From an uncultured Clostridia bacterium (GTDB taxonomy: Bacteria > Bacillota > Clostridia > TANB77 > CAG-508), in assembly GCA_934177485.1 (NCBI GenBank), contig CAKPPF010000001.1:124001-188000 (forward strand): DNA of 64,000 nucleotides, written 5' to 3'. The notes beneath the pieces are model-generated. The model was given only the letters and a program-made list of their open reading frames with translations, ran no database searches and was not told the origin of the DNA. Every line of letters begins with the position of its first letter. Position 1 is the stretch's first letter. Positions 28,101 to 36,053 of this stretch are shown in pieces. Both the position numbers and the translations under genes were made by a program.

Positions 28101-29537
28101 AGTTAATTTTTGATCTTCAAAAACAACAGCAATGTTATCTGGAGTCTTTTTAACTTGCTCCTCAAATAAATCTACTATAGTTTTATCTTTTGGGTAATCT
28201 ACTTTTGTATTATTAAAATCATAAAGAATCTTATGTTTTTCTTCTGGTGTAACAATTTCAATATCTTTTAAACAAACATCATTTTTAGACATAACTTGAT
28301 TTAACATTGTTAAAATTCTAGAGTGTAAATCAGCTATGTCTTGTTTTGAATATTTATCCGTTTTGTAATCATATAAAATATGAATTTTGCCATCATCATT
28401 TAAATCTAATAAGTGAATTTGTAAATCATCTGCACAGCAACCATTTGAAAGCCATTCTGCAGTATATTTTATTTTACTTTCTTCATCAAAGGTTTTGGTT
28501 ATTTGGTAAGAAAGTACAACATTATATAAATTAGGAATAGAAGAATCTTTTGCTCTAAGATCTTCTAATATATATTGATATGGATATTTTTGATGTCTAA
28601 ATAACGAAATAGTACGAGCCGAAATATCTTTTACAAAGTCTGTAAAAGATAAGCTGTGATTTAATTCTATTCTTAGTGGAGCAGTACTAATAAACATACC
28701 CATAGTATTTTTTTGTTCAAAATTAGTTCTATTTAAAACAGGAGTACCAATAACAAAATCATCTAAACCGCTAACTCGTCCTAGATATAAAGAATATAAA
28801 GACATAAAAAAGTTATACAAAGAAACTTTTTTATCTTTACAAAAGTTATTAATATCTTCTACCAATTTAGAATCTATACTAAAATCCAATCTATCTCCAT
28901 TACAAGAGGCGTTATTTTGTTTTTGAAAAGATGGAATTGTTGCAACTTCCGGAACAGTTTTAAAGATATCATTCCAATATTCTTTATCTTTCTTAAATTT
29001 ATCGCTTTCTAGGTAGTCCTTTTCATCCTTAATATAAGAAGTATAAGATGGATATTCTTTAGCTGTATATGTATTGTTTTTTATATCTGAATAGCATAAC
29101 ATTATTTGTTTTACAACTAAGCCTAAAGACCAAGAATCACCAATAATATGATGAGCACTTAAAAAGAAACCACCATTTTTATTTGGTAATTTGAAAAACG
29201 TAAATTTAAAAAGTAAATTATTTTCTATATTAAAAGGAATTTTTGCTAATTGTAAAGCTGTACTCCTTATTTCTTTTTCTTTTGTTAATTCAATAGTTTC
29301 AATAGTAAAAGGCACATATTCAGATATATATTGAATACATGAATTATTTTTTTCTTTTACTTTAATTCTCATTGCATCATTTAATTTTACTACCTCATTT
29401 ATGGCTTTACTCAAAATGTTAAAATTAACAGGTTCATCTATATAGTTATAACCACTAATGTTGTTTATAGATGTCCCGCTATAAAACTTTTCTGTAAGCC
29501 AAATTGAATTTTGAGGATTAGTTAATGAATACTCCAT
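22119..29537 (-). CDS. Dimodular NRPS with terminal reductase (C-A-T-C-A-T-R)
   Basis: The 2472-residue enzyme has this order: C1 (1-430, HHIIGDS at 129-135), A1 (455-945, TSGSTGTPKG near 600), T1 (955-1025, FDSL with S987), C2 (1040-1470, HHIISDG at 1164-1170), A2 (1485-1972, TSGSTGVPKG near 1633), T2 (1990-2062, GGDS with S2024) and a reductase (2095-2460, GTTGYLG near 2102, Y2269-x3-K2273). The reductase should release a dipeptide aldehyde. A starter C domain suggests an N-acyl cap. Residues that line the amino-acid pocket read about D-V-W-Y-L-G-G-I-C (A1) and D-I-Y-T-V-G-I-V-L (A2); I do not assign substrates. No phosphopantetheinyl transferase is in the window. ATG follows GAAAGGGGCTTTTACATT. 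Confidence 0.95.
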   Translation of the reverse strand: MEYSLTNPQNSIWLTEKFYSGTSINNISGYNYIDEPVNFNILSKAINEVVKLNDAMRIKVKEKNNSCIQYISEYVPFTIETIELTKEKEIRSTALQLAKIPFNIENNLLFKFTFFKLPNKNGGFFLSAHHIIGDSWSLGLVVKQIMLCYSDIKNNTYTAKEYPSYTSYIKDEKDYLESDKFKKDKEYWNDIFKTVPEVATIPSFQKQNNASCNGDRLDFSIDSKLVEDINNFCKDKKVSLYNFFMSLYSLYLGRVSGLDDFVIGTPVLNRTNFEQKNTMGMFISTAPLRIELNHSLSFTDFVKDISARTISLFRHQKYPYQYILEDLRAKDSSIPNLYNVVLSYQITKTFDEESKIKYTAEWLSNGCCADDLQIHLLDLNDDGKIHILYDYKTDKYSKQDIADLHSRILTMLNQVMSKNDVCLKDIEIVTPEEKHKILYDFNNTKVDYPKDKTIVDLFEEQVKKTPDNIAVVFEDQKLTYKELNEKANQLARYLIENGIKDQDAISVMLPKNLDFIVSVLAILKIKGIYVPIYTKYPLERIKLMINVSNSKVIIAHKNYISSNIDDNLIIDTDNIDLNCFSTSNLNLKYSTKDIIYEIFTSGSTGTPKGVKILNSNLVNFVYSFNDYFNNISSCDNFLSSTNISFDVSIWELFVPLCFGAKLYFNKFDLINNIFDFCDQIIKNEINALYIPPNILDEVYNILKKEGYTKINKLLVGVEPINSSTLENYFNLNNNITIINGYGPTETTICATVFNYTKGSYENNFIVPIGKALNNNNIYILSSDLNLLPPNTPGELYISGAGVGDGYINNNEKNKTSFISNPFINNQKMYKSGDIAKWSQNGIISFVGRTDNQVKISGYRIELNEINHAILTYPNIEKSVVNVFKGKNIVCYFSAKEKIDIKNLEIHLKKKLPYYMLPKFIIQVDTWPTNVNGKVNFQALPKPQINVNKTIHSPTNDVEEFILNVLRTLTSVIEIDIYEDFNNLNFDSLDYIKLSTSIYNKYNVSLSANQIINNNSIRALADLIVRFSFEKSIIKKDKVEYYPLSGVQEGIYYSCKLNENSTLYNTAGGIIVDKELDFEKLETCLNTLIKRHEVLRSHFELKNDTVVQIIDDNIDFKLDIEAYSTDDLDKLYKNFVKPFDLSKAPLFRCKVVNLNTKSLILFDMHHIISDGISLKIFIEELCSLYNEETLPVKNIDYTDFCLWEKEQFNTDEFKAKKDFWINKFKDEVPLLNIPTTFPRPSVQSFEGKDFRLTLSKEIFDKINIVAKSLNITPYMLMLSCYYVLLYKYTSQNDIVIGSPIVGRELPELADVLGMFVNTLALRNTVDSSLSFEEFSSDIKENCLEYFKNQSYPFDMLVRDLKIKRDTSRNPLFDTVFVYQNNGYPQFNINGVNYKYYTPKITTSKFDLTLEVVPNNGEYTLRFEYCTKLFDEKFIKRFSSHYVNILDSVLNDSKTKIANINMLSSDEREKILYKFNDIEEPTNNDTFITLFENQVKKHPDNIALICDNKSLTYSELNKKANSLAHFLIEHNVKQNDIIAIMTDRSLETIVCMLAISKAGAAFVNMDPTYPIERTTYYLNDCKAKCVLKQKHLNLPVKNFKEIYEIDLTNKDIYYKNTNNPNLNINLNSLSYIIYTSGSTGVPKGVVLNQLGLANMCKAMTLVLDYLKDGPNHAILSVTSTPFDIFVYEITVSLSHGMRVVLANNSEHRDPKLVDMLIRKYNVDVMTVTPSLMKINYDNREPNSALANVKNMVFGGEPLSEKFVHDLKALASDITIYNIYGPSEITVLSNVQNLDGEDKISIGPPILNTKIYVLDTDMNPLPIGLTGEIYIGGVQVGYGYLGKEDLTNQKFINNPFAPGKMFKSGDIGRWTEDGKLQCLGRIDHQIKLRGLRVELGEIEKLLEAIPEVDEAVVNKVTVDDKEALCAYYVLNSSIDEVLLRNNLREKLPYYMVPTYFMKLDKMPYSINRKIDRKALPIPTPTIAANKRSINTTSLNTIEDKLLFIWKNVLHTNEVDINDNFFDVGGDSIAAIQVQIEAVKLGINIEYSDIFKYPTIKQLSNNINKNECYDLTKFTNSNILDMLKNNNDKALSSIKKAKFKNVLIIGTTGYLGIHLIYEFLTTCKGNAYCLIRPKNNLSPEQRFKDMFTFYFGNKYYEKYKKRIVIVKGDITMDNLGLSNEDSELVINKVDAVINSGALVKHYGTSKLFEDINVHGTQNVVDFCMKYKKRLLHISTISVSGNGERLDDYDTTKLHKNTFTESDLDIGQQVNGIYTYTKFQAECIVLNAISNGLNAMIFRVGNVTNRFSDGMFQRNFNDNAFAKRIKAFIEIGAFPEYFLEHELELSPVDLCAKAIVKSLQYESKCTVLHIYNSNLLAIRTFLEVLSELNIKLVPVSNRLMADIITGILDDNKRKDIVSGIIYDLDKNKNLIYTSNITLNSDFSNRYLNKIGFYWKKTEKKYLRKCMEYFKNIGFINF

Positions 29538-29773
29538 AATGTAAAAGCCCCTTTCATTTACATCGTCGTATAAAATACAACCATATTATATATTATAAAG
29601 AATAAATAAACATATTTGTAACAAAAAAAATATATTTATGTAACACATATGTAATATAATAACACATATTTTTTAAATAATTTGTCGAAAAAGGATACAA
29701 GCTTAATATAATTGATTTTTTCAAGGATTTGTGTTATAATTATATTGCAAAAACACTAAAGGAGTGAAAGCAT

Positions 29774-29944
29774 TTGAACAAGAAGATGGTACTTGCTTTG
29801 GCAATAATAGCGCTTGCAATTGTAATTGTAGCAGCTATTATATTCGAAATTTTGTCTATATTTGTATATCCTTGGGTAAAAAGCATATTCTTTTTATTTT
29901 TTACACTTATGTGCATTTTAATAGCATTTGCTTTTTGCTTTTAA
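29774..29944 (+). CDS. Small two-helix membrane protein, unknown
   Basis: A TTG start at 29774 lies 9 bases after AAAGGAGTG. The 56-residue product (NKKMVLALAIIALAIVIVAA, then FVYPWVKSIFFLFFTLMCIL) has two membrane helices and almost no loops. A terminator follows 25 bases after the stop, which supports a real small gene. It is divergent from the NRPS operon. Function unknown. Confidence 0.6.
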   Translation: MNKKMVLALAIIALAIVIVAAIIFEILSIFVYPWVKSIFFLFFTLMCILIAFAFCF

Positions 29945-29968
29945 TGGATTTACAACTTGGACTAAGTG

Positions 29969-29998
29969 AAAAAACGGTGGCTATGTCACTGTTTTTTT
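29969..29998 (+). terminator. Terminator of the small membrane gene
   Basis: AAAAAACGGTG pairs with CACTGTTTTTT (one G-U pair), ending in a T run. Confidence 0.8.
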
Positions 29999-30055
29999 CA
30001 TGGTATAGAAAAATCAAAAAATTTTAATATTTTACAAAAAAATAAAACAATATAA

Positions 30056-30084
30056 TTGACAAGCAATAAAAAAAGTGCTATTAT
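30056..30084 (+). promoter_or_regulatory. Promoter of tRNA-Arg(TCT)
   Basis: Perfect TTGACA and TATTAT, 17-base spacer, start expected about 20 bases before the tRNA. Confidence 0.85.
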
Positions 30085-30110
30085 AATAAATGCATTTAGA
30101 AAAAACGCAT

Positions 30111-30187
<77 letters not shown>

Positions 30188-30217
30188 AAAAAACCACAGT
30201 AAAACTGTGGTTTTTTT
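30188..30217 (+). terminator. Terminator of tRNA-Arg(TCT)
   Basis: AAAACCACAG and CTGTGGTTTT form the stem, followed by more T. Confidence 0.85.
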
Positions 30218-30303
30218 ATATAATAGGAAAATAATACTTTCCTATTATATAAAAAGCTACAATTGCTAGCCATTTGAGACGTTTTCTTTACAACTGAAAA
30301 CTA
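30217..30303. repeat. Dispersed intergenic repeat, family 1, partial copy C
   Basis: Hairpin TATATAATAGGAAA with TTTCCTATTATATA, then a diverged core (GCCATTTGAGACGTTTTCTTTACAAC, GAAAACTAGAA in two pieces). The second hairpin is missing. Bases 30304-30500 hold only AT-rich DNA and the leader of the next gene. Confidence 0.65.
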
Positions 30304-30501
30304 GAATATAACTTACCAAAGATTTTCTAAATTATATTTTCGTTTAATATAAATAGTTAGATTGAAAATATCTAATAAACGAAATTTTAATTTGCATTTA
30401 TTATGTAAATGTGATATACTATAAATAGTAGCAAGTCTACTGCATTAAATCGTCCTTGTTTATCCAACAGGGTGTATCAACTTGTAAAGGAGGATTGAAT
30501 C

Positions 30502-30744
30502 ATGGTGGAAAAAGGACTCGCGTATATGATCGTCAAATCATTTGCCGAACAAAATGGACCGAAGCTCTCTATATTAGAGGCAATGTCTATGGAACTTGTC
30601 AAGAGTGACGGATATGAAATGTATGCCATTCAAAAAGGCGATGTTACTTTCTTGGCATGGGTTTGCCGTACGACGAGAAGAAACCTAAACGGCGAGAGAT
30701 TAAACCGAATTGATTCTCTTCGCACAAAAACTGTCTTCTGGTAA
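30502..30744 (+). CDS. Small atypical protein, unknown
   Basis: ATG follows AAAGGAGGATTGAATC. The 80-residue soluble product (MVEKGLAYMIVKSFAEQNGP, ending RTTRRNLNGERLNRIDSLRTKTVFW) has a helical start, a short beta region (YEMYAIQKGDVTFLAWVCR) and a very basic end. G+C content and codons such as CTC, GCC and CGT are unlike the neighbours, which suggests acquisition. No family is recognised. A terminator follows. Confidence 0.55.
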   Translation: MVEKGLAYMIVKSFAEQNGPKLSILEAMSMELVKSDGYEMYAIQKGDVTFLAWVCRTTRRNLNGERLNRIDSLRTKTVFW

Positions 30745-30779
30745 ATTTCCACTAGAAACAAAAAAAGAAATTATCTTTT

Positions 30780-30815
30780 CTCTTGTATCGTCAAGATCAA
30801 GAGTTTTTCTTTTTT
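30780..30815 (+). terminator. Terminator of the 30502 gene
   Basis: CTCTTG and CAAGAG close a hairpin whose inner part (ATCGTCAAGAT) can pair further; TTTTTCTTTTTT follows. The 200 bases from here to the tilS promoter hold nothing I can assign. Confidence 0.7.
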
Positions 30816-31018
30816 AAATTAATAAAAAAATTAATGTTGTATAAATAATAAAAAACATAATTATATGTATTAAATTTAACAATAAGATAAAAGGTTTTTA
30901 TTTAAAGAACAAATAAGATAGATATATAAATTATTATTTATTGTATTTGGCTATTACTTAAAACTTGAATAATCATTATATTAGTGAATAATATAACAAA
31001 AAGTTAAAATTTAATAAA

Positions 31019-31047
31019 TTGACTACAACATATGAAAATGATATAAT
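31019..31047 (+). promoter_or_regulatory. Promoter of tilS giving a leaderless transcript
   Basis: TTGACT and TATAAT are separated by exactly 17 bases. Only 7 bases (ATAGCGT) separate the -10 box from the ATG of tilS, so transcription should start at or next to the start codon. Confidence 0.8.
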
Positions 31048-31054
31048 ATAGCGT

Positions 31055-32038
31055 ATGGAAGAAAAAATTTTAGAAATAATAAAAAGATATAATTTAATAG
31101 AAAATGGAGATAAAATAGTAGTTGGTGTATCTGGTGGACCGGATTCGATTACTCTTTTAAATGTACTTAAAAATATTAAAGAAAAAGAAATTATAAAATT
31201 CAACTTAGTTGTATGTCATATTAACCACATGATTAGAGAAGAAGCAATAAGTGACGAAAAGTATGTAGAAGAGTATTGCAAAAAAAACAATATAGAGTTT
31301 TTTGCAAAAAGAATAAAAGTTGAAGAAATGGCAGAAAAAGAAAAAATAGGAACAGAAGAAGCAGGAAGAAAAGCAAGATATGAATTTTTTAATGAGATTT
31401 TAAATAAAACAAATGCAAATAAAATTGCAACAGCGCATACTGCAAACGACAATGCAGAAACAGTGTTGATGAATATTATAAGAGGAAGCGGAACGCTAGG
31501 GCTTAAAGGAATAGAAGCGAAAAATGGAAAATTAATTAGACCCTTAATAGAATGCAAAAGAAGCGAAATAGAAAAATATTGTAAGGGTGAAAACTTAAAT
31601 CCTAGAATAGATAAAACAAATTTTGAAAATATTTATACTAGAAATAAAGTTAGGAATATGTTGATTCCGTATATAGAAAACAATTTTAATCCCAATATAA
31701 TAGAAGCAATAAATAGATTGTCAGATCTTTCAAAACAAGAAAATGACTTTTTAGAAAAATTAACTAAAGAAGCATATAAAAAAATACTGGTAGAGCAAAA
31801 GAAAAATGAAATAATTTTAGATTTAAATAGCTTTAATTCACAAGAAATAGTCATAAAAAACAGACTTGTGTTATATACTATTAATATACTGTTTGGGACA
31901 AGAAGTGGAATAGAAAAGAAACATATTGAAGATATTATAAAATTATGTAGCAATAATATAGGTAATAAATTTTTAATACCAAATAAAAAAGTAAAAATTC
32001 TAGTAAAAAATAAAAAAATTTTTTTCATAGCTTTATAA
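31055..32038 (+). CDS. tilS: tRNA(Ile)-lysidine synthase
   Basis: The 327-residue protein has the PP-loop SGGPDS (26-31), CHINHMIR, the segment GTEEAGRKARYEFF, TAHTANDNAETVLMNIIRGSG and RPLIECKRSEIEKYC, all typical of TilS. It puts lysidine on C34 of tRNA-Ile(CAU) so that AUA is read. The C-terminal domain is short. There is no ribosome site: the ATG follows the -10 box directly. It precedes ftsH, a common order in Firmicutes, although hpt is absent here. Confidence 0.92.
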   Translation: MEEKILEIIKRYNLIENGDKIVVGVSGGPDSITLLNVLKNIKEKEIIKFNLVVCHINHMIREEAISDEKYVEEYCKKNNIEFFAKRIKVEEMAEKEKIGTEEAGRKARYEFFNEILNKTNANKIATAHTANDNAETVLMNIIRGSGTLGLKGIEAKNGKLIRPLIECKRSEIEKYCKGENLNPRIDKTNFENIYTRNKVRNMLIPYIENNFNPNIIEAINRLSDLSKQENDFLEKLTKEAYKKILVEQKKNEIILDLNSFNSQEIVIKNRLVLYTINILFGTRSGIEKKHIEDIIKLCSNNIGNKFLIPNKKVKILVKNKKIFFIAL

Positions 32039-32047
32039 ACCTTCCGT

Positions 32048-32080
32048 AAGGAAACCTTAGAAACAGTAAGGTTTCCTTTA
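32048..32080 (+). terminator. Hairpin between tilS and ftsH
   Basis: AAGGAAACCTTA and TAAGGTTTCCTT form a perfect 12-bp stem. The following T run is poor, so it may be a weak terminator or attenuator. Confidence 0.55.
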
Positions 32081-32241
32081 AAAAACTTTTCAAAAAAGTA
32101 TTGAAATAGGTAAAATACTGTGTTATATATAATTTGAAAATAATCAGCATCTTGCGTTAATAAACAAAAATAAATTTGTTTACTCAGCAAAATACTAATT
32201 CTTTTTAAATTAAATTTATTAATAAGAAAGGAATAGAAAAA

Positions 32242-34053
32242 GTGAAGGGAAAACTTAAAACATTTGCCACATGGCTAATATGTGGAATAATATTTATTGT
32301 AGTGTTATCAACAATACTTGATAATACAAATACAAAAATGACTTATTCTGAGTTGATTTCTAAAATTGAACAGGGAGAAGTTAAAGAAATAGAATTAGAA
32401 TCTGATGGAAAAACAGCTAATGTAAAAATAGAAGGACAAACAATTCCAAAAGAAGTTAATATACCAAACACTGAAAGTTTTATGAACTATGCAAATGAGC
32501 AATTAAAAGACGGAAAAATTAAACTTTCAGAAAAATCTCAATCTTTATTAATAACATTATTAGGATTAATTTCACCATTTGGACTAATAATTATATTCTT
32601 TATATTCTGGTTTTTACTAATGAACAATAATGCAACACAAGGCGGTGGAACAGGAAAAACAATGTCATTTGGAAAAAGTAAAGCTAGAGTGTCTGGAGTA
32701 GACGACAAGCATAGAGTTACTTTTAAAGATGTTGCTGGAGTTGAAGAAGAAAAAGAAGAACTAGAAGAAATAGTTGAGTTTTTAAAAAATCCTAAAAAAT
32801 TCACTGACATGGGTGCAAGAATACCAAAAGGAGTATTATTAGTTGGAGGGCCAGGAACAGGTAAAACACTTTTAGCTAAAGCTGTTGCAGGTGAAGCAGG
32901 AGTTCCTTTCTTTATAATGAGTGGTTCAGACTTTGTTGAAATGTTTGTAGGTGTTGGAGCATCAAGAGTAAGAGACTTATTTGAACAAGCAAAGAAAAAT
33001 GCACCATGTATAATATTTATAGATGAAATAGACGCAGTTGGTCGTCAAAGAGGAGCAGGTCTTGGTGGCGGACATGACGAAAGAGAACAAACATTAAACC
33101 AATTACTTGTTGAAATGGACGGATTTGGAACAAATGAAGGAGTTATTGTTCTTGCTGCAACAAATAGACCAGATATACTAGATAAAGCTTTATTAAGGCC
33201 AGGAAGATTTGATAGACAAATAGTAGTACCAGCACCAGATGTTTTAGCAAGAGAGAAAATATTAGAAGTACATTCAAAAAATAAAAAGATTGCAGATGAT
33301 GTAGATTTAAAAGTTATTGCAAAAAATACATCAGGATTTTCAGGCGCAGACTTAGAAAACGTATTAAATGAAGCTGCTCTTTTAGCAGCAAGACGTGATT
33401 TAACACAAATAGGCATGAAAGAAATAGAAGATGCAATGGTTAAAGTTACAATGGGACCAGAAAAGAAAACAAGAGTAAGAAGCGAAAAAGAAAATAAATT
33501 AGTTGCTTACCATGAAGCAGGCCATGCTGTAGTAAGTAGATTTTTGGAATCTCAAGATCCAGTTCATCAAATATCAATAGTTCCAAGAGGTATGGCTGGA
33601 GGTTATACAATGTATAGACCAACAGAAGACAAATCTTTTATGTCAAAAACTGAAATGGAAGAAAATATAGTATCTCTTCTTGGAGGTAGAGTAGCAGAAA
33701 AATTAATACTAGATGATATATCAACAGGAGCAAGCAATGACATAGAAAGGGCATCTAAAATTGCAAGAGATATGGTTACAAAATATGGAATGAGCGAAAG
33801 AATTGGTTCAATAATGTTTGGATCAGGACAAGAAGAAGTATTTTTAGGAAGAGATTTTGCACAATCTAAGAATTATTCAGAAGAAACTGCAGGAATTATA
33901 GATGAAGAAACAAAGAAAATAATAGATGCAGGATATAATAGAGCAGTACAAATTTTAAGCGATAATATTGATAAACTACATGCTGTAGCAAAAGTATTAT
34001 TAGAAAAAGAAAAAATTGATTCAGAAGAATTTGAAGCAATATTTAATAGCTAA
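32242..34053 (+). CDS. ftsH: ATP-dependent zinc metalloprotease FtsH
   Basis: The 603-residue membrane protease has two helices (about 8-25 and 103-127) around a small outside domain. The AAA domain follows with Walker A GPGTGKT (203-209), IIFIDEIDAVG and the second region of homology (AATNRPDILDKALLRPGRFDRQ). The zinc protease site is HEAGH (424-428). It degrades membrane proteins and regulators. The start is GTG 32242 after GAAAGGAATAGAAAAA. The AAA and protease parts are complete and the C-terminal tail is short. Confidence 0.96.
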   Translation: MKGKLKTFATWLICGIIFIVVLSTILDNTNTKMTYSELISKIEQGEVKEIELESDGKTANVKIEGQTIPKEVNIPNTESFMNYANEQLKDGKIKLSEKSQSLLITLLGLISPFGLIIIFFIFWFLLMNNNATQGGGTGKTMSFGKSKARVSGVDDKHRVTFKDVAGVEEEKEELEEIVEFLKNPKKFTDMGARIPKGVLLVGGPGTGKTLLAKAVAGEAGVPFFIMSGSDFVEMFVGVGASRVRDLFEQAKKNAPCIIFIDEIDAVGRQRGAGLGGGHDEREQTLNQLLVEMDGFGTNEGVIVLAATNRPDILDKALLRPGRFDRQIVVPAPDVLAREKILEVHSKNKKIADDVDLKVIAKNTSGFSGADLENVLNEAALLAARRDLTQIGMKEIEDAMVKVTMGPEKKTRVRSEKENKLVAYHEAGHAVVSRFLESQDPVHQISIVPRGMAGGYTMYRPTEDKSFMSKTEMEENIVSLLGGRVAEKLILDDISTGASNDIERASKIARDMVTKYGMSERIGSIMFGSGQEEVFLGRDFAQSKNYSEETAGIIDEETKKIIDAGYNRAVQILSDNIDKLHAVAKVLLEKEKIDSEEFEAIFNS

Positions 34054-34057
34054 TCTA

Positions 34058-34086
34058 AAACAGACCATTTGTGTGGTCTGTTTTTA
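34058..34086 (+). terminator. Terminator of ftsH
   Basis: AAACAGACCA and TGGTCTGTTT form a 10-bp stem, followed by TTAATAT. Confidence 0.85.
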
Positions 34087-34205
34087 ATATAATGTGAAAG
34101 TTATACTTTCACATTATATTAAAAACCACAATCACTACTCCTTTGAGGTTTTTTGTGTAGGGAAAGGCCTTGAGCTTGCCCCAAAAGAGAAAATCTTAAA
34201 TCACC
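34085..34205. repeat. Dispersed intergenic repeat, family 1, diverged copy D
   Basis: Hairpin TAATATAATGTGAAAG with CTTTCACATTATATTA, then a core with CCTTTGAGGTTTTTTG and GAAAATCTTAAATC. The second hairpin is not clear. Confidence 0.55.
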
Positions 34206-34269
34206 AATTTTTAACCCAATATATACAATTTAAACCACAAGGTTTAAAACTATATTTTTAAGAAAAGTA

Positions 34270-34299
34270 TTGACAAGCTATGAATTATTAGAGTATAAT
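34270..34299 (+). promoter_or_regulatory. Promoter of rpsU
   Basis: Perfect TTGACA and TATAAT boxes, 18-base spacer. The leader is about 60 bases. Confidence 0.8.
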
Positions 34300-34366
34300 A
34301 ATAAACATAGAAAAAAAGGAAAAAAATCCCACATACTGTGCAAAGTACCGGAAGGAGGGGAACAAA

Positions 34367-34537
34367 ATGTCAGAAATTAAAGTTAATAATGGAAATATAG
34401 AAGATGCTCTTAAAAGATTTAAGAGACAATGTGCTAGAAATGGGGTACTACAAGAAGTACGTAAAAGAGAACATTATGAAAAACCTAGCGTAAAAAGAAA
34501 GAAAAAATCAGAGGCTGCTAGAAAAAGAAAATTTTAA
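34367..34537 (+). CDS. rpsU: 30S ribosomal protein S21
   Basis: The 56-residue protein starts at ATG 34367 after GGAAGGAGGGGAACAAA. The sequence EDALKRFKRQCARNGVLQEV followed by RKREHYEKPSVKRKKK and a basic end is a clear S21. It belongs to the small ribosomal subunit. It is a single-gene unit with its own promoter and terminator. Confidence 0.96.
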   Translation: MSEIKVNNGNIEDALKRFKRQCARNGVLQEVRKREHYEKPSVKRKKKSEAARKRKF

Positions 34538-34545
34538 TTATACAT

Positions 34546-34577
34546 AAAAGATTACACTATATTTGTGTAATCTTTTT
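34546..34577 (+). terminator. Terminator of rpsU
   Basis: AAAAGATTACAC pairs with GTGTAATCTTTT, followed by TGAATTTTT. Confidence 0.85.
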
Positions 34578-34760
34578 GAATTTTTAAGTATATTATAGTT
34601 AGTTTAAGTAAATTTTATATATTATGAAATTTACTATTTATTAGTTATTATAAGGCATGAAATTTCCTTATTTAGAAAACCTAATCAGCTAGAATAAAGA
34701 ATACAAATAAAAATAATGGAAATAATAAAAATGCAATTTTTATAAAGAGAGGAGAAAAAA

Positions 34761-36026
34761 GTGAAAAAAATAAATATAAAAGAGGGAATAGACCTACACA
34801 TAATAAAAACAAATAAATTTAAAACTAATTTATTAGCTGTATTTTTAAGTACACCGTTAACAAAAGAAACGGTTACACCAAATGCATTAATACCAGCAGT
34901 TCTAAGAAGGGGCTCAAAAAACATAACAACACAAGAACAAATAAGTATTGCTTTAGAAGAAATGTATGGTGCAACATTTGATTGCGGTATAGATAAAGTT
35001 GGGGATAATCAAGTTTTAAAATTTTATTTAGAAACAATAAATAATGAATTTTTACCACAAAAAGAAGATAATCTAAAACAGGCCATAGAAATATTATTAG
35101 AAATTATTTTTAACCCTCAAGTTTCAAATGGAAATTTTAATAAAGAATATGTTGATAACGAAAAGAAAAACTTAAAGCAAGTAATTGATGGAAGAAAGGA
35201 TTCAAAAGCTTCATACGCATTAGAAAGATGTATAGAAGAAATGTATCAAAATGCGCCATATAGCCTATATAAATATGGTATGACAAGTGAGCTAGATAAA
35301 ATAAATTCACAAAACTTATATGAACAATATGTTAATTTAATTAAAAATTGCAAAATAGATATTTTTATTTCTGGTAACATAGAAGAAAATATAAAAGATG
35401 AAATAATGGAAAATGAAAATATAAAGAAAATAGATGCAAGAAAACCAATATTTATAATAAACAATAAAGAAACTAGAAAAAAAGAACAAAAAGAAGAACA
35501 AGTAGTAAATGAAAGCTCAGAAGTCTCACAAGGAAAATTAATATTAGGTTTAGATATATTAAACGAAAATGATAAAGATAAATATACAGCCCTAGTATAT
35601 AATGCAATACTTGGTGGAACACCAACATCTAAAATGTTTCAGAATGTAAGAGAAAAAAATTCCTTAGCATATACTGCATCATCTAGTTTTATTAGGCAAA
35701 AAGCAAATATATTTATAAAATGTGGAATTGATATAGAAAATTATGAAAAAGCTTTGAAAATAATAAAAGAACAATTGGAAGACATGAAGAATGGTGAATT
35801 TACTGATAAAAACATCGAAGAAGCAAAAAACAATATAATATCTACAATTAAATTTATACCAGATGAACAAGATACAGAACTTATGTATTATTTTTCTCAA
35901 GAACTATCTGGATATGAAATGGGATTTAAAGAATATGTAGAAAAAGTAAAAGAAATAAAAAAAGAAGATATTATAGAATTAGCAAAGAGAATACAAATAA
36001 ACACAATTTACTTTTTGAAAAATTAG
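34761..36026 (+). CDS. ymfF: Inactive M16 peptidase-like protein, YmfF type
   Basis: The 421-residue protein has the two-lobed M16 fold (LSTPLTKETVTPNALIPAVLRRGS at the start; ILGGTPTSKMFQNVREKNSLAYTASSS in the second half) but no HXXEH zinc site. This is the pattern of the inactive partner in YmfF/YmfH pairs, which in Bacillus subtilis are linked to the 5-aminopentanol modification of elongation factor P. It lies 27 bases upstream of ymfH, as in other Firmicutes. The start is GTG 34761 after GAGAGGAGAAAAAA. Confidence 0.85.
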   Translation: MKKINIKEGIDLHIIKTNKFKTNLLAVFLSTPLTKETVTPNALIPAVLRRGSKNITTQEQISIALEEMYGATFDCGIDKVGDNQVLKFYLETINNEFLPQKEDNLKQAIEILLEIIFNPQVSNGNFNKEYVDNEKKNLKQVIDGRKDSKASYALERCIEEMYQNAPYSLYKYGMTSELDKINSQNLYEQYVNLIKNCKIDIFISGNIEENIKDEIMENENIKKIDARKPIFIINNKETRKKEQKEEQVVNESSEVSQGKLILGLDILNENDKDKYTALVYNAILGGTPTSKMFQNVREKNSLAYTASSSFIRQKANIFIKCGIDIENYEKALKIIKEQLEDMKNGEFTDKNIEEAKNNIISTIKFIPDEQDTELMYYFSQELSGYEMGFKEYVEKVKEIKKEDIIELAKRIQINTIYFLKN

Positions 36027-36053
36027 AAATTTGAAGTTGGAAGGAAAAAGATT

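Noticed and set aside
29764..30027. An 87-codon ORF with a Cys/Asn-rich start
   Set aside because: It is out of frame with the TTG-started membrane protein that has the ribosome site and terminator, and its composition is not protein-like.
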